Shown: in pieces, positions 43,005-52,312 of the stretch
How positions within the stretch are numbered: position 1 is the stretch's first letter
How the letters are laid out: every line of letters starts with the position of its first letter
Source: Clostridia bacterium
GTDB lineage: Bacteria > Bacillota > Clostridia > Oscillospirales > Acutalibacteraceae
Direction of reading: 5' to 3'
Assembly (NCBI GenBank): GCA_017517865.1
Contig: JAFWYB010000029.1
Span: 48,371-112,370, forward strand
DNA length: 64,000 nucleotides
Notes under the pieces: model-generated
What the model was told of the DNA's origin: nothing
The model's database searches: none
What the model saw: the letters and a program-made list of their open reading frames with translations, nothing else
Translations under genes and position numbers: made by a program

Positions 43005-46000
43005 ATGAATAAATACAGACGGGGTATTTATAAAATCGGAAAAATCCTGTTTGTTATCTGTGTTTTGTTTTTCGGCTTGTCAGTTACGTCCTCTGCAGCT
43101 TATGATTTTGACAAAGCACTGTCCGAGTTTCCGGAAAGCTACCGCCCGTATCTTGAAAAGCTTCACGAAGATCATCCCGAATGGGTGTTTGAGCCCTTTG
43201 AAACCGGCCTTGACTGGAAGGAGTCGGTTGATGCTCAGTACGGAAACAGTTCACTTGTTCAGCATTCTGCGTCTTCCGATATTCTTAAGAGTCATGATGC
43301 TGACGATTACCTTCCTGATTCTGACACTTATTTATATAAAGACGGCGGTTTTGTGCAGGCAAGCAGGCTTGCGGTCGAATACTTTCTTGATCCGAGGAAT
43401 TTTTTGAATGAAAACGGTATTTTTCAATTTGAAAGGCTCAGCTTCAGCGAAATATTTACCGTTGATGCCGTTGACCTCGTTTTGAAAAATTCCTTTATGC
43501 ATAAGGCTAAGATTTCATATCTTGATTCAGCGGGAAATACCGTTAAAACAGAAAAGACCTATGCTGAGGTTATTTATCAGGCGGGTAAGACCTATAATAT
43601 AAACCCTTGTTACCTTGCTTCAAAAATTCTTAATGAGGTGGGCTCTGACGGAAGCTTCAGCGTGTCGGGCAATCACCCGTCTTATCCCGGCATATATAAC
43701 TTTTACAATATCGGTGCAACTGACGGTGTTAACGCCATAACGCGCGGTCTCGCCTGGGCAAACGGCGGAACGGACGGGAGCCAGAAAACCTATTCAAGGC
43801 CTTGGAATACCCCTGAAAAATCTATTATGGGCGGTGCTGAGTTTCTTGCATCGTCATATATTGCTGTCGGCCAGTTCACGGGCTATCTTCAGAGATTCAA
43901 CGTCAACCCCGATTCTTATCACAAGGTGCATACACATCAGTATATGACGAACCTTACGGGTGCTCTTTCTCAGGGCTACACATCTTATGCCTCATATTCG
44001 GGTATGGGGCTGCTCGACAATCAGTTTTTGTTTTCTATTCCTGTTTATGAGAATATGCCCGAAGCTGACACTGACGGTGTTCTGTATACCGTTGATTCAA
44101 AGCTGCAGTACGGTGTAATTAACACCAACGGTATCAACGTAAGAAAAGGACCTTCAACCTCTTATGCAAGGCTTCAGACATCGGGCGGTTCAAATGTACT
44201 GCTTACAGCGGGTACTGAGCTCAAGATTGTAAGCAAGCATTTTACCGATGCGACCTACTACGGTAACATTCTTGCCTATCCCGTATGGTATAAGGTTAAA
44301 TTTGACTATAATTCTGCGTCATACACTGGATATGTTCTGGCAGATTATGTTGATACTGAAACAGTCACAAAAGTCGGCATGGGCCTTTATGATCTCGGTA
44401 TATTTACGGATGATGACAGCCGATGTTATGTAATGAGCGACAATCCTGCAATATGTAAGGTTATTGATAACGACACCGTAGAGTTTCTTTCTGCCGGAGA
44501 GGTTTGTGTTACCGTATACAATTCCCGAGGTTTATATGACAGAATAAAATATATCGTTACAGATGATATTTCCTCATACACAGTATCTGATGTTACCGTC
44601 AGTTCAGACGAAACATCAATTACCGTTACTTTAAATAAAAATGCAGATGTTGAGCGCTACGGCTTTTATCTGAAAGACAAAAACGGTACATTTATTAAAG
44701 GCGGAGATATTACCGGTAATAAATATACCTTCAAAAACCTTGAAAATAACAATAATTATACTGTTTATGTGAGGAACGTTAAAAAATACTGCTATGACAA
44801 CGGACCCGTCAAGGCAGTTGAGGCTTCTACAAAAAAATCTTCTGTGCCTTCTGCGCCGTCAGATATAACCGTCACTGATGTTAACACAAACGGCTATGTT
44901 CTTTCGTGGAATTGTGAGGATGTTGACGGCTTCAGAGTTTACAGATACAGACCCGAACTTTCAAAATATGTTATCTTTGGTGATTTCAGGGAAAACAGTA
45001 TAACCGTCAACGATCTTGATGCTGGCTATGCCTGCGCTTATAGAATAAAGTCATACAGAACAGTTGATTCAAAGCGGGTATATTCAGATTATTCACCTCT
45101 TACCTGGACACTGACACTTCCCGAACCGCCGGCCGGACTGTCTGTTGACGGTGTCACTGATACAGGCTTCACTGTCAGCTGGAATAAAGCTGACAGCGCT
45201 GACAGCTATAAGCTCTATGTTGCTGACAGCAAAGGTGTTGAGCTTATATACGGGGGCTCTGATTTATCATATACCTTCAATAAAGCCGCTCCCTGCACGG
45301 AATACAGTGTCTATGCGGTTTCCGTTGCATCGGAAAGAGGGCTGACATCTGAAAGTCTGTCATCCGATATTGTTTCCGTTACAACGGATGTTGGTGCGCC
45401 TGAAAATGTCGGTGTATCTGATATTACTGCCGATTCCTATAAAATATATTGGGACGCTATTGATAACGCAATGTTTTATACAATTTACCGTCTTGACGGC
45501 TCTGAGAAATCTGAGGTCGTAAGTACTGTGGTGCCTTATTTTGAGTTCACCTCACTTCCTGCATCCACTAAGACTGTTTACTGTCTTACCGCTACCTATA
45601 AAGTCGGAAACATTATGAAGGAAAGTCCCTTTACCGATAAATTTTCTGTTGCCACAACACCGGGAAAGGTAACAAATCTCAAGGGTGAAGCTTCCGATGA
45701 CGAGATCGTTCTGACGTGGGACAAGGTAAATAATGCCGACTGTTACAATGTATATCTGCGTGAAAACGGAAAATATGTTCTTAAAGATACTGTTAAAGGT
45801 AACACATATACTCTTACAGATCTGAAGGATGCAACAAAGCAATATGTCAGAGTAAGAGCCTATATAAGAACTACCTTCGGTACGCAAAAGGGCTCATTGG
45901 TTACTTACAGCATCTATACCAAGCCTGAAACGGTAACGGGAATTACAGCATCATCGATTTCAGATACATCTGTAACGCTGAAGTGGAACAGCTCGTCTGA

Positions 46001-46487
46001 CTCGGTCAACAGATATTATCTATACCGCTCCGTAAATTCCGACAGCGGTTTTAAGCGTGTAAAAGCTCTTACGAAGGCTTCCGTTAAGTTAACCGGACTT
46101 TCATCAGGCGAAACCTTTTACTTCAAAGTTGTGCCGGCAATCGTAAAGGACGGTGCCGTATTTTTACAGGGTAATGAGTCAGAACCCTTTACCGTGAAAC
46201 TGAAGCCATCAGCACCGGTTAATCTGAAAGCGGAGGATATCGGTAAGAATTCCTTTACACTCAGTTGGGATGAGGTGCCGAATGCAACCAATTACAGAGT
46301 GTACCGTTATGATACATCGACGAAGAGGTATATTCTTGTAAAATCTGTTAAAGGAACTGAGCTTGACATAACGTCTCTCAGCAACGGCAAAAAGTATTAT
46401 TACAAGGTCAGATCTCTTAAGAAGGAAGACGGAGTTCTCACATACGGCTATTATTCAGATATTTTTACCGTTACAACTAAGAAATAA
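43005..46487 (+). CDS. Secreted N-acetylglucosaminidase with SH3 and fibronectin type III domains
   Basis: 1160 residues. Signal peptide ~1-32. Glucosaminidase (LytD/GH73-like) domain ~70-350, catalytic Glu211 in LASKILNEVGSDG and YNFYNIGATDG. A bacterial SH3 domain follows (~365-450, GINVRKGPSTSYARL). Then come an Ig-like segment (~455-525) and about seven fibronectin type III repeats (~525-1158), each with the LSW / YRVYRY / YYYKVR pattern. Cleaves peptidoglycan glycan chains outside the cell; the FN3 tail probably spaces or binds. No sortase motif. ATG 43005 follows AAGGATG. Frame is intact throughout. Confidence 0.9.
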   Translation: MNKYRRGIYKIGKILFVICVLFFGLSVTSSAAYDFDKALSEFPESYRPYLEKLHEDHPEWVFEPFETGLDWKESVDAQYGNSSLVQHSASSDILKSHDADDYLPDSDTYLYKDGGFVQASRLAVEYFLDPRNFLNENGIFQFERLSFSEIFTVDAVDLVLKNSFMHKAKISYLDSAGNTVKTEKTYAEVIYQAGKTYNINPCYLASKILNEVGSDGSFSVSGNHPSYPGIYNFYNIGATDGVNAITRGLAWANGGTDGSQKTYSRPWNTPEKSIMGGAEFLASSYIAVGQFTGYLQRFNVNPDSYHKVHTHQYMTNLTGALSQGYTSYASYSGMGLLDNQFLFSIPVYENMPEADTDGVLYTVDSKLQYGVINTNGINVRKGPSTSYARLQTSGGSNVLLTAGTELKIVSKHFTDATYYGNILAYPVWYKVKFDYNSASYTGYVLADYVDTETVTKVGMGLYDLGIFTDDDSRCYVMSDNPAICKVIDNDTVEFLSAGEVCVTVYNSRGLYDRIKYIVTDDISSYTVSDVTVSSDETSITVTLNKNADVERYGFYLKDKNGTFIKGGDITGNKYTFKNLENNNNYTVYVRNVKKYCYDNGPVKAVEASTKKSSVPSAPSDITVTDVNTNGYVLSWNCEDVDGFRVYRYRPELSKYVIFGDFRENSITVNDLDAGYACAYRIKSYRTVDSKRVYSDYSPLTWTLTLPEPPAGLSVDGVTDTGFTVSWNKADSADSYKLYVADSKGVELIYGGSDLSYTFNKAAPCTEYSVYAVSVASERGLTSESLSSDIVSVTTDVGAPENVGVSDITADSYKIYWDAIDNAMFYTIYRLDGSEKSEVVSTVVPYFEFTSLPASTKTVYCLTATYKVGNIMKESPFTDKFSVATTPGKVTNLKGEASDDEIVLTWDKVNNADCYNVYLRENGKYVLKDTVKGNTYTLTDLKDATKQYVRVRAYIRTTFGTQKGSLVTYSIYTKPETVTGITASSISDTSVTLKWNSSSDSVNRYYLYRSVNSDSGFKRVKALTKASVKLTGLSSGETFYFKVVPAIVKDGAVFLQGNESEPFTVKLKPSAPVNLKAEDIGKNSFTLSWDEVPNATNYRVYRYDTSTKRYILVKSVKGTELDITSLSNGKKYYYKVRSLKKEDGVLTYGYYSDIFTVTTKK

Positions 46488-46538
46488 GTGACTTTTCGGT
46501 CAAAAAAAGAAAAAATTTAACTAATTTCAGTTTTATTA

Positions 46539-46567
46539 TTGACAAATCATTAAGACATCTATATAAT
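46539..46567 (+). promoter_or_regulatory. Promoter of yceD-rpmF
   Basis: Consensus TTGACA, 17-base spacer, TATAAT. Confidence 0.9.
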
Positions 46568-46592
46568 GTTATTCGTTAATATGAGGTGAGTT

Positions 46593-47087
46593 ATGTTTAT
46601 AGAATTAGACAGCTTATTTAATCAGGGTATTAACAGTATAAAGCTTAATTATAAATTTGATTTTTCTGACGAAGAAATCAACGGTGTGTTTCCATTCACA
46701 ACACCTGTTGAATTAAAGGGTGAAATCAAAAACACATCGGGGATTGTTACTGTTTCTGCCGACATTACGTTCTCACTTGAAACCGTCTGCGACAGGTGTG
46801 CTGAGGACACAAAGCTCGACTTTGTGATTCCTATGGAGCATGAGCTTGTTTCAAGCCTCAATAACGAGGAAACAGACGAGTATATTCTTGTTGAGGATAT
46901 GAAGCTGGATATTGAACAGCTGACCTTAGAAGACATTTTTCTCGCTTTACCTGTCAGATTCCTTTGCAAGGAAGATTGCAAGGGTGTTTGTTTCAGATGC
47001 GGGGCAAATTTAAACGAAGGTCCTTGCGGATGCAAGAAGGAGATAGACCCGCGTCTTGAAGCCTTACTTGGTCTGTTGGACGAATGA
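46593..47087 (+). CDS. yceD: YceD/DUF177 family protein (23S rRNA accumulation)
   Basis: 164 residues. DUF177 with the central Cys pair CDRC and a C-terminal cluster CKEDCKGVCFRCGANLNEGP, likely binding zinc. In E. coli and plants the family is needed for normal 23S rRNA levels. It is usually encoded directly before rpmF, as here. Start ATG 46593 with AGGTGAG. Confidence 0.92.
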   Translation: MFIELDSLFNQGINSIKLNYKFDFSDEEINGVFPFTTPVELKGEIKNTSGIVTVSADITFSLETVCDRCAEDTKLDFVIPMEHELVSSLNNEETDEYILVEDMKLDIEQLTLEDIFLALPVRFLCKEDCKGVCFRCGANLNEGPCGCKKEIDPRLEALLGLLDE

Positions 47088-47130
47088 TTCAGTTAACTAT
47101 TTAATTATTATAATAAGGAGGTGCTGGAAG

Positions 47131-47316
47131 ATGGCAGTACCAAAGAGAAGAGTATCAAAGGCAAGAAGAGATAAGAGACGTTCAAACGTGTGGAAGCTTG
47201 ACGCTCCTACACTTGTAAGATGCAAGCAGTGCGGTGCATACACTGTACCCCACAAGGTTTGTGCTGAGTGTGGCTATTACAAGGGCAAGCAGGTTGTTGT
47301 TAAGGACGAAGACTAA
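47131..47316 (+). CDS. rpmF: 50S ribosomal protein L32
   Basis: 61 residues. MAVPKRRVSKARRDKRRSN start and a zinc ribbon CKQCGAYTVPHKVCAECGYY with four Cys (the zinc-binding form). AAGGAGG precedes ATG 47131; the longer frame from 47056 lies inside yceD and is rejected. Confidence 0.97.
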   Translation: MAVPKRRVSKARRDKRRSNVWKLDAPTLVRCKQCGAYTVPHKVCAECGYYKGKQVVVKDED

Positions 47317-47332
47317 GCCTTTGGAACTTGAG

Positions 47333-47367
47333 AGGTGGAGAAGCTGAGGCTTTCTTCACCTTTTTTA
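47333..47367 (+). terminator. Terminator after rpmF
   Basis: AGGTG-G-AGAA / TTCT-T-CACCT stem followed by six T. Confidence 0.85.
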
Positions 47368-47386
47368 TTGATTGTGAGGTGAGAAT

Positions 47387-48694
47387 GTGGCGGTAGAAAT
47401 TAAGTCTGTAAAAAGGTTTTCTGCTTTGTATTTCAAGGGTGTTAAAGCGCAGGATAAGCTTATAAGCATTAACGGTAATATGATTCGTGATTTTCTTGAT
47501 TACGAATTTTATATTAAAGATGAAAAGCTGACATTAGAAATAGAACATAACGGAAAGATACGCTTTATTAAGCTCACAAAAAAGCCGGAAGACGATTTAG
47601 GGCTCGGATTTGGCTCATTTCTTATGGATAAGCAGCAAAGATGCAAGAATAAATGTATATTCTGCTTTATTGACCAGAATCCCGAAGGTATGCGTGAAAG
47701 CATTTACTTTAAGGATGATGACTCAAGGCTTTCATTTCTTTTCGGAAATTACATTACTATGACAAATCTTACCGACACAGATATTGACCGAATAATTAAA
47801 ATGCACATTTCGCCCGTTAATATTTCAGTTCACACGATGAATAAAGAACTCCGTGTTATGATGATGAAAAATAAAAATGCAGGTGACTGTCTGGATTATA
47901 TAAAAAGACTTGCTGATGCGGGTGTTGAAATCAATACACAGCTTGTACTTTGTCCCGGTATAAACGACGGAAAAGAGCTTGAATACAGCTTGAATGAGCT
48001 CTCCGGGTATTATCCTGCCGTTAAGAGCATTGCCGCTGTACCGGTAGGCTTAACAAAATACCGTGAAGGTCTTTTTGATATGCCCGCATATACTAAAGAA
48101 ACCGCATCTGATGTTATTGATATAATTAACAGCTTCGGTGAAAGCTTCAAAAAAAAGCATAATGTAAGACTTGCCTATGCAGCAGATGAGTTTTACATAA
48201 AAGCCGAAAGAGATATACCCGATGCAGACTATTATGAGGGCTACCCGCAGATAGAAAACGGTGTGGGTCTCTGGCGTAATCTTGAAGATGAAGCGCTTGA
48301 CGTAATTGATACTCTTGATAAAGAAAGAGTGATTATGAGAGAGGTTGGACTTGCAACGGGCGTTGCGGCTTATCCGCTTATCAAAAAGATTTCAGATAAG
48401 CTCTGTGAAATATATCCCGGATTAAAGGTGAATGTATACGAAATAAAAAATGATTTCTACGGACATTCCGTTACGGTCGCAGGTCTGATTACAGGTGGTG
48501 ATCTTATCAGTCAGCTTAAAGGTAAGCCCATCGGTGAGGAATTGCTTATACCTGAGGTAATGCTCAGAAAAGAGGCCGATTTGTTTTTAGATAATATCTC
48601 AGTCGATGATGTTTCACAAGAACTTAAAACCAAGGTGCGCACCACCGAAGATTGCGGATTATTCCTGATACAGAAAATTTTAGGTGATTTATAA
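47387..48694 (+). CDS. DUF512 / PDZ radical SAM protein (TIGR03279-like)
   Basis: 435 residues. N-terminal PDZ-like segment (AQDKLISINGNMIRDFLDYE), radical SAM motif C86-x3-C90-x2-C93 in RCKNKCIFCFIDQNP, then the DUF512 domain at the C-terminus. Uncharacterised family, regularly encoded just before der in Clostridia, as here (12-base gap). GTG start with AGGTGAG. Confidence 0.9.
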   Translation: MAVEIKSVKRFSALYFKGVKAQDKLISINGNMIRDFLDYEFYIKDEKLTLEIEHNGKIRFIKLTKKPEDDLGLGFGSFLMDKQQRCKNKCIFCFIDQNPEGMRESIYFKDDDSRLSFLFGNYITMTNLTDTDIDRIIKMHISPVNISVHTMNKELRVMMMKNKNAGDCLDYIKRLADAGVEINTQLVLCPGINDGKELEYSLNELSGYYPAVKSIAAVPVGLTKYREGLFDMPAYTKETASDVIDIINSFGESFKKKHNVRLAYAADEFYIKAERDIPDADYYEGYPQIENGVGLWRNLEDEALDVIDTLDKERVIMREVGLATGVAAYPLIKKISDKLCEIYPGLKVNVYEIKNDFYGHSVTVAGLITGGDLISQLKGKPIGEELLIPEVMLRKEADLFLDNISVDDVSQELKTKVRTTEDCGLFLIQKILGDL

Positions 48695-48706
48695 GGAGGC
48701 GATAAT

Positions 48707-50029
48707 ATGGCGAGACCTATTGTTGCAATAGTTGGCAGACCGAATGTTGGTAAAAGCACCCTTTTTAATAAGCTTATCGGTCAGCGTTTATCAATTGTAG
48801 ACGATACTCCCGGTGTTACCCGAGACAGAATTTACGGTGACTGTGAGTGGCTTAACAGACATTTTCTTCTCATTGATACAGGCGGTATTGAGCCTCAGAG
48901 CGACGATATTATTTTAAAGCAGATGCGCCGTCAGGCACAGCTTGCAATCGACTCTGCCGACGTTATCGTACTTGTTACGGATATCAGAACAGGCGTTGTT
49001 GCCACCGATGCTGATGTAGCCGCTATGCTTCAGAAGAGCGGTAAGCCCATAATACTTTGTGTTAATAAGTGTGATTCAGTGGGTGAAATGCCCTTGGAAT
49101 ATTATGAATTTTATAATCTCGGCCTCGGAGATCCGATTGCAATTTCCTCCGTACACGGTCACGGCACGGGTGATCTTCTTGATGCAGTGCTTGAATATCT
49201 TCCCGATGATGATTATTCACCTGAGGAGGATGAAACTGTTAAGGTTGCAGTTATAGGTAAGCCTAACGTAGGCAAATCCTCTTTAATAAATGCTATTTCA
49301 GGGGAAGAAAGAGCCATAGTTTCAAATATTGCAGGTACAACAAGAGACGCTACAGATACTTTTATTTCAAATGAACACGGCGACTTTATGTTTATTGATA
49401 CTGCCGGACTTCGCAGAAAAAGCAAGGTTGAGGATCAGATTGAAAAATATTCCGTTATCCGTGCAAAAATGGCGGTTGAACGCGCTTCGGTGTGCGTTAT
49501 AATGATTGATGCCGTTGAAGGCTTTACCGAGCAGGATAGCAAGGTTGCCGGTATTGCGCATGAAATGGGCAAGGCTTGCATAATTGCAGTAAATAAATGG
49601 GATGCGCTCGAAAAAGACGGTAAAACGATGGATAATTACCGGAAAAAGCTTATGAATGATTTTTCATTTATGTCTTATGCTCCCATAATATTTATATCTG
49701 CAAAAACAGGTCAGAGACTTGACAGGCTTTTTGAGCTTATAAGGTTTGTCGATGAGCAGAACTCAATGCGCATCTCAACAGGTAAGCTTAACGATGTACT
49801 TGCTGCCGCAACAACAAGAGTTCAGCCACCGACAGACAAGGGTAAGCGACTTAAGATTTACTATATGACCCAGGCGTCAACGAGACCGCCGACGTTTGTC
49901 TGCTTTGTTAACGATAAGGAGCTGTTCCATTACAGCTATCAGCGCTATCTTGATAATCAGATCCGTGAGGTTTTCGGACTTGAAGGAACACCTACAAGGT
50001 TTGTTATCCGTGAGAGAGATAAGAAATAA
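48707..50029 (+). CDS. der: Ribosome biogenesis GTPase Der (EngA)
   Basis: 440 residues. Two tandem G domains: GRPNVGKST ... DTGG ... NKCD, then GKPNVGKSS ... DTAG ... NKWD, and a C-terminal KH-like domain (~355-440). Acts in 50S subunit assembly. Start ATG 48707 with AAGGAGG. In relatives plsY and gpsA often follow; here a glycosyltransferase pair follows after a 48-base gap. Confidence 0.97.
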   Translation: MARPIVAIVGRPNVGKSTLFNKLIGQRLSIVDDTPGVTRDRIYGDCEWLNRHFLLIDTGGIEPQSDDIILKQMRRQAQLAIDSADVIVLVTDIRTGVVATDADVAAMLQKSGKPIILCVNKCDSVGEMPLEYYEFYNLGLGDPIAISSVHGHGTGDLLDAVLEYLPDDDYSPEEDETVKVAVIGKPNVGKSSLINAISGEERAIVSNIAGTTRDATDTFISNEHGDFMFIDTAGLRRKSKVEDQIEKYSVIRAKMAVERASVCVIMIDAVEGFTEQDSKVAGIAHEMGKACIIAVNKWDALEKDGKTMDNYRKKLMNDFSFMSYAPIIFISAKTGQRLDRLFELIRFVDEQNSMRISTGKLNDVLAAATTRVQPPTDKGKRLKIYYMTQASTRPPTFVCFVNDKELFHYSYQRYLDNQIREVFGLEGTPTRFVIRERDKK

Positions 50030-50077
50030 GTTATGACTGAAAGCGGTGCGGTAATAACTTCTTAAGGAGGAAAAATT

Positions 50078-51025
50078 ATGAGTATAAAGCTTTCTTTGGT
50101 TGTGCCTTGTTACAACGAAGAGGGGAATGTTGAAAACTTTCTTAATGAAGCTAAAAGTGTAATCGGATGCTATACAGACAGCTATGAAATTGTTTTCGTC
50201 AACGACGGCAGCAGCGATTCTACGGGTAAAAATTTAAAGAAGCTCCGTGAAGATAATAAGGATGTTAGAATCAAAATCATCACCTTTTCACGTAACTTCG
50301 GCAAGGAGGCCGCTATGTATGCGGGACTTGCAAACAGTGCAGGTGAATACGTTTCCGTAATTGATGCCGACCTTCAGCAGAATCCGTCTTTCGTAGTTAA
50401 AATGGCTGAGATTTTAGATTCTGATGCCGATTGTGATATGGTTGCCGCTTTTCAGGCGGAGCGCAAGGAAGGAAAAGCAATTTCTTTTCTTAAGAAATGC
50501 TTTTATAAGCTTATCAGCAAGGCTTCACACATCGATTTTGTAACAGATGCAAGTGATTTCAGAACAATGAGAAGATGTGTTGTTGATACAATTGTCTCTC
50601 TGCCTGAATATCATCGCTTCTCAAAGGGTATATTTTCATGGGTGGGCTATAACACTGTTTCAATTCCTTACGAGGTAAGAGAGCGCGTAAGCGGTGAAAC
50701 AAAATGGGGCTTTAAAAAGCTTCTCGGATATGCATTTGACGGAATAGTAGCTTATTCGGATTCACTTTTAAAGCTGCCGCTTTACTGTGGAGCTTTAATG
50801 GGCTTGATTTCTGTTATTCTTCTTATATTTGCAGCTGTTGTAGATATTTTTACATCTTATATCGCACCATTTGCCTTTTATATGTTTGGTATCATGTTGC
50901 TTATAGGATCATTTATCTGTATCTCTGTAGGCGTATTAGGAGTTTATATCGGTAAAATTCACGCTCAGGTTAAGCAGCGACCAATTTATATTGTAAAAGA
51001 GATTCTTACTTATGAAAACGATTAA
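50078..51025 (+). CDS. Family 2 glycosyltransferase, DPM1/GtrB-like
   Basis: 315 residues. GT-A fold: VVPCYNEEGNVENFL, VFVNDGSSDSTGK, FSRNFGKEAAMYAGL, DADLQQNP and the FRTMRR / GETKWGF marks of undecaprenyl-phosphate glycosyltransferases. Two C-terminal membrane helices (~230-300). Loads a sugar onto the lipid carrier for cell-surface glycosylation. Overlaps the gtrA-like gene by 14 bases. Confidence 0.92.
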   Translation: MSIKLSLVVPCYNEEGNVENFLNEAKSVIGCYTDSYEIVFVNDGSSDSTGKNLKKLREDNKDVRIKIITFSRNFGKEAAMYAGLANSAGEYVSVIDADLQQNPSFVVKMAEILDSDADCDMVAAFQAERKEGKAISFLKKCFYKLISKASHIDFVTDASDFRTMRRCVVDTIVSLPEYHRFSKGIFSWVGYNTVSIPYEVRERVSGETKWGFKKLLGYAFDGIVAYSDSLLKLPLYCGALMGLISVILLIFAAVVDIFTSYIAPFAFYMFGIMLLIGSFICISVGVLGVYIGKIHAQVKQRPIYIVKEILTYEND

Positions 51026-51467
51026 AGTATTATTTTCAAAATACCGAGAGCTTATAATTTATTTTGTTTTCGGTGTTTTTACAACATTGGTAAATTTAAT
51101 AACATTTCATCTGTTCAGCTTATTGCTTGGTAATGAACATTACCTTGTTTCTAATGTTGTTGCATGGATAGCTTCTGTGATATTTGCTTATATAACAAAT
51201 AAAATATGGGTATTTGAAAGTAAAAGCTGGAGCGTTAAGGTGTTGTTAAGAGAAATTCCTTCGTTTTTCTCGGCAAGAGTTTTATCTTTTGCTGTAGAAG
51301 AGGTAGGACTATTCCTGCTTGTAGATATTGCCGGTATGAGCGTGTACGGTCTTTCTGTTTTCGGCTTTAATATTACCGGTGAGCTTATTGCGAAGGTAAT
51401 TCTTGCCGTAATTGTTGTAATATTGAACTATATATTTTCAAAGTTTTTGATATTCAGAAAGCGATAA
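51012..51467 (+). CDS. GtrA family membrane protein
   Basis: 151 residues, four membrane helices with the GtrA marks YFVFGVFTTLVNLITFHLF and VLNYIFSKFLIFRK. Family members are proposed flippases for lipid-linked sugars and pair with GtrB-type enzymes, as with the overlapping gene here. Confidence 0.92.
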   Translation: MKTIKVLFSKYRELIIYFVFGVFTTLVNLITFHLFSLLLGNEHYLVSNVVAWIASVIFAYITNKIWVFESKSWSVKVLLREIPSFFSARVLSFAVEEVGLFLLVDIAGMSVYGLSVFGFNITGELIAKVILAVIVVILNYIFSKFLIFRKR

Positions 51468-51476
51468 ATATTCATT

Positions 51477-51513
51477 CAGAACTGCTGTAGTTTTAGCAGT
51501 TCTGAAATTTTTT
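51477..51513 (+). terminator. Terminator after the GtrA gene
   Basis: CAGAACTGCT / AGCAGTTCTG, perfect 10-bp stem, then AAATTTTTTTC. Confidence 0.92.
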
Positions 51514-51544
51514 TCTTACTTTTTACTTAAATGCATATTATAAT

Positions 51545-51715
51545 CTTCAAGAGGATTCCTTTATGACATTGAATAACCTGTGTGCTAAGCGTGATTGCGG
51601 CAGAAAACCGTAAATAAACTACAAAGATTAAATAAACGTTTAAATAAAAATAACAATTAATTACATAACAAAGAAAACAGATGTACGACTGCAACATCTG
51701 TTTTCTTTGTTAATT
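51545..51715 (+). ncRNA. Possible small transcript with a 16-codon frame
   Basis: The 330-base gap before ruvC holds a TATAAT at 51539-51544 (poor -35) and AGAGGA at 51550. A 16-codon ATG frame follows (MTLNNLCAKRDCGRKP, 51563-51613), then an unusually long perfect 18-bp terminator hairpin at 51667-51711. It could be a small RNA or a tiny peptide gene. Support is only structural. Confidence 0.35.
51667..51715 (+). terminator. 18-bp hairpin upstream of ruvC
   Basis: Arms 51667-51684 and 51694-51711 are perfectly complementary with a 9-base loop; the right arm is T-rich. No annotated gene ends just before it. Confidence 0.75.
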
Positions 51716-51738
51716 ACAGAAATATTGTATTTTTTCTC

Positions 51739-51767
51739 TTGCTCATTCATTTCATTTGTGGTATAAT
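51739..51767 (+). promoter_or_regulatory. Promoter of the ruvCAB operon
   Basis: TTGCTC, 17-base spacer, TATAAT with TGG extended -10. Confidence 0.75.
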
Positions 51768-51797
51768 AACTTAATTATTAAAGTGAGGTAGTATGTC

Positions 51798-52310
51798 ATG
51801 ATTATATTGGGCATCGACCCCGGGTATGCAATTGTTGGTTACGGAATTATAGATTACAGAAATAACCACTTTTCTGTAATTGATTACGGTGCAATTCTTA
51901 CCGATGCGAAAACACCGTTTAACCTCAGACTTGAAAAGATTTACGATGAACTGAGCGATATAATTGACAGGTACAAGCCTGAAGCGATGAGTCTTGAAAA
52001 GCTTTTTTATAACAATAACGCTAAAACGGTTATTGATGTCAGTCAGGCTCGCGGTGTGATTATGCTTGCTGCACAGAAAAAGAATGTGCGTGTTTTTGAA
52101 TATACACCGCTTCAGGTTAAGCAGAGTGTGGTTGGCTATGGCAGAGCCGAAAAAAAACAGGTACAGGAAATGACAAGACGGATACTGAATCTTGAAAAGA
52201 TACCGAAGCCTGACGATACAGCCGATGCGCTTGCGATGTCTATATGTCACGCCCACTCAAGCGGCTCACTTTCATCGGTGTCTAATATGCGGATCAGAAA
52301 GGGGATCTGA
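51798..52310 (+). CDS. ruvC: Holliday junction resolvase RuvC
   Basis: 170 residues. Acidic catalytic residues in ILGIDPGYAIVGYG, SLEKLFYNNN and DDTADALAMSICHAHS. Cuts four-way junctions moved by RuvAB. ATG 51798 follows GTGAGGT. Order ruvC-ruvA-ruvB. Confidence 0.96.
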   Translation: MIILGIDPGYAIVGYGIIDYRNNHFSVIDYGAILTDAKTPFNLRLEKIYDELSDIIDRYKPEAMSLEKLFYNNNAKTVIDVSQARGVIMLAAQKKNVRVFEYTPLQVKQSVVGYGRAEKKQVQEMTRRILNLEKIPKPDDTADALAMSICHAHSSGSLSSVSNMRIRKGI

Positions 52311-52312
52311 AA

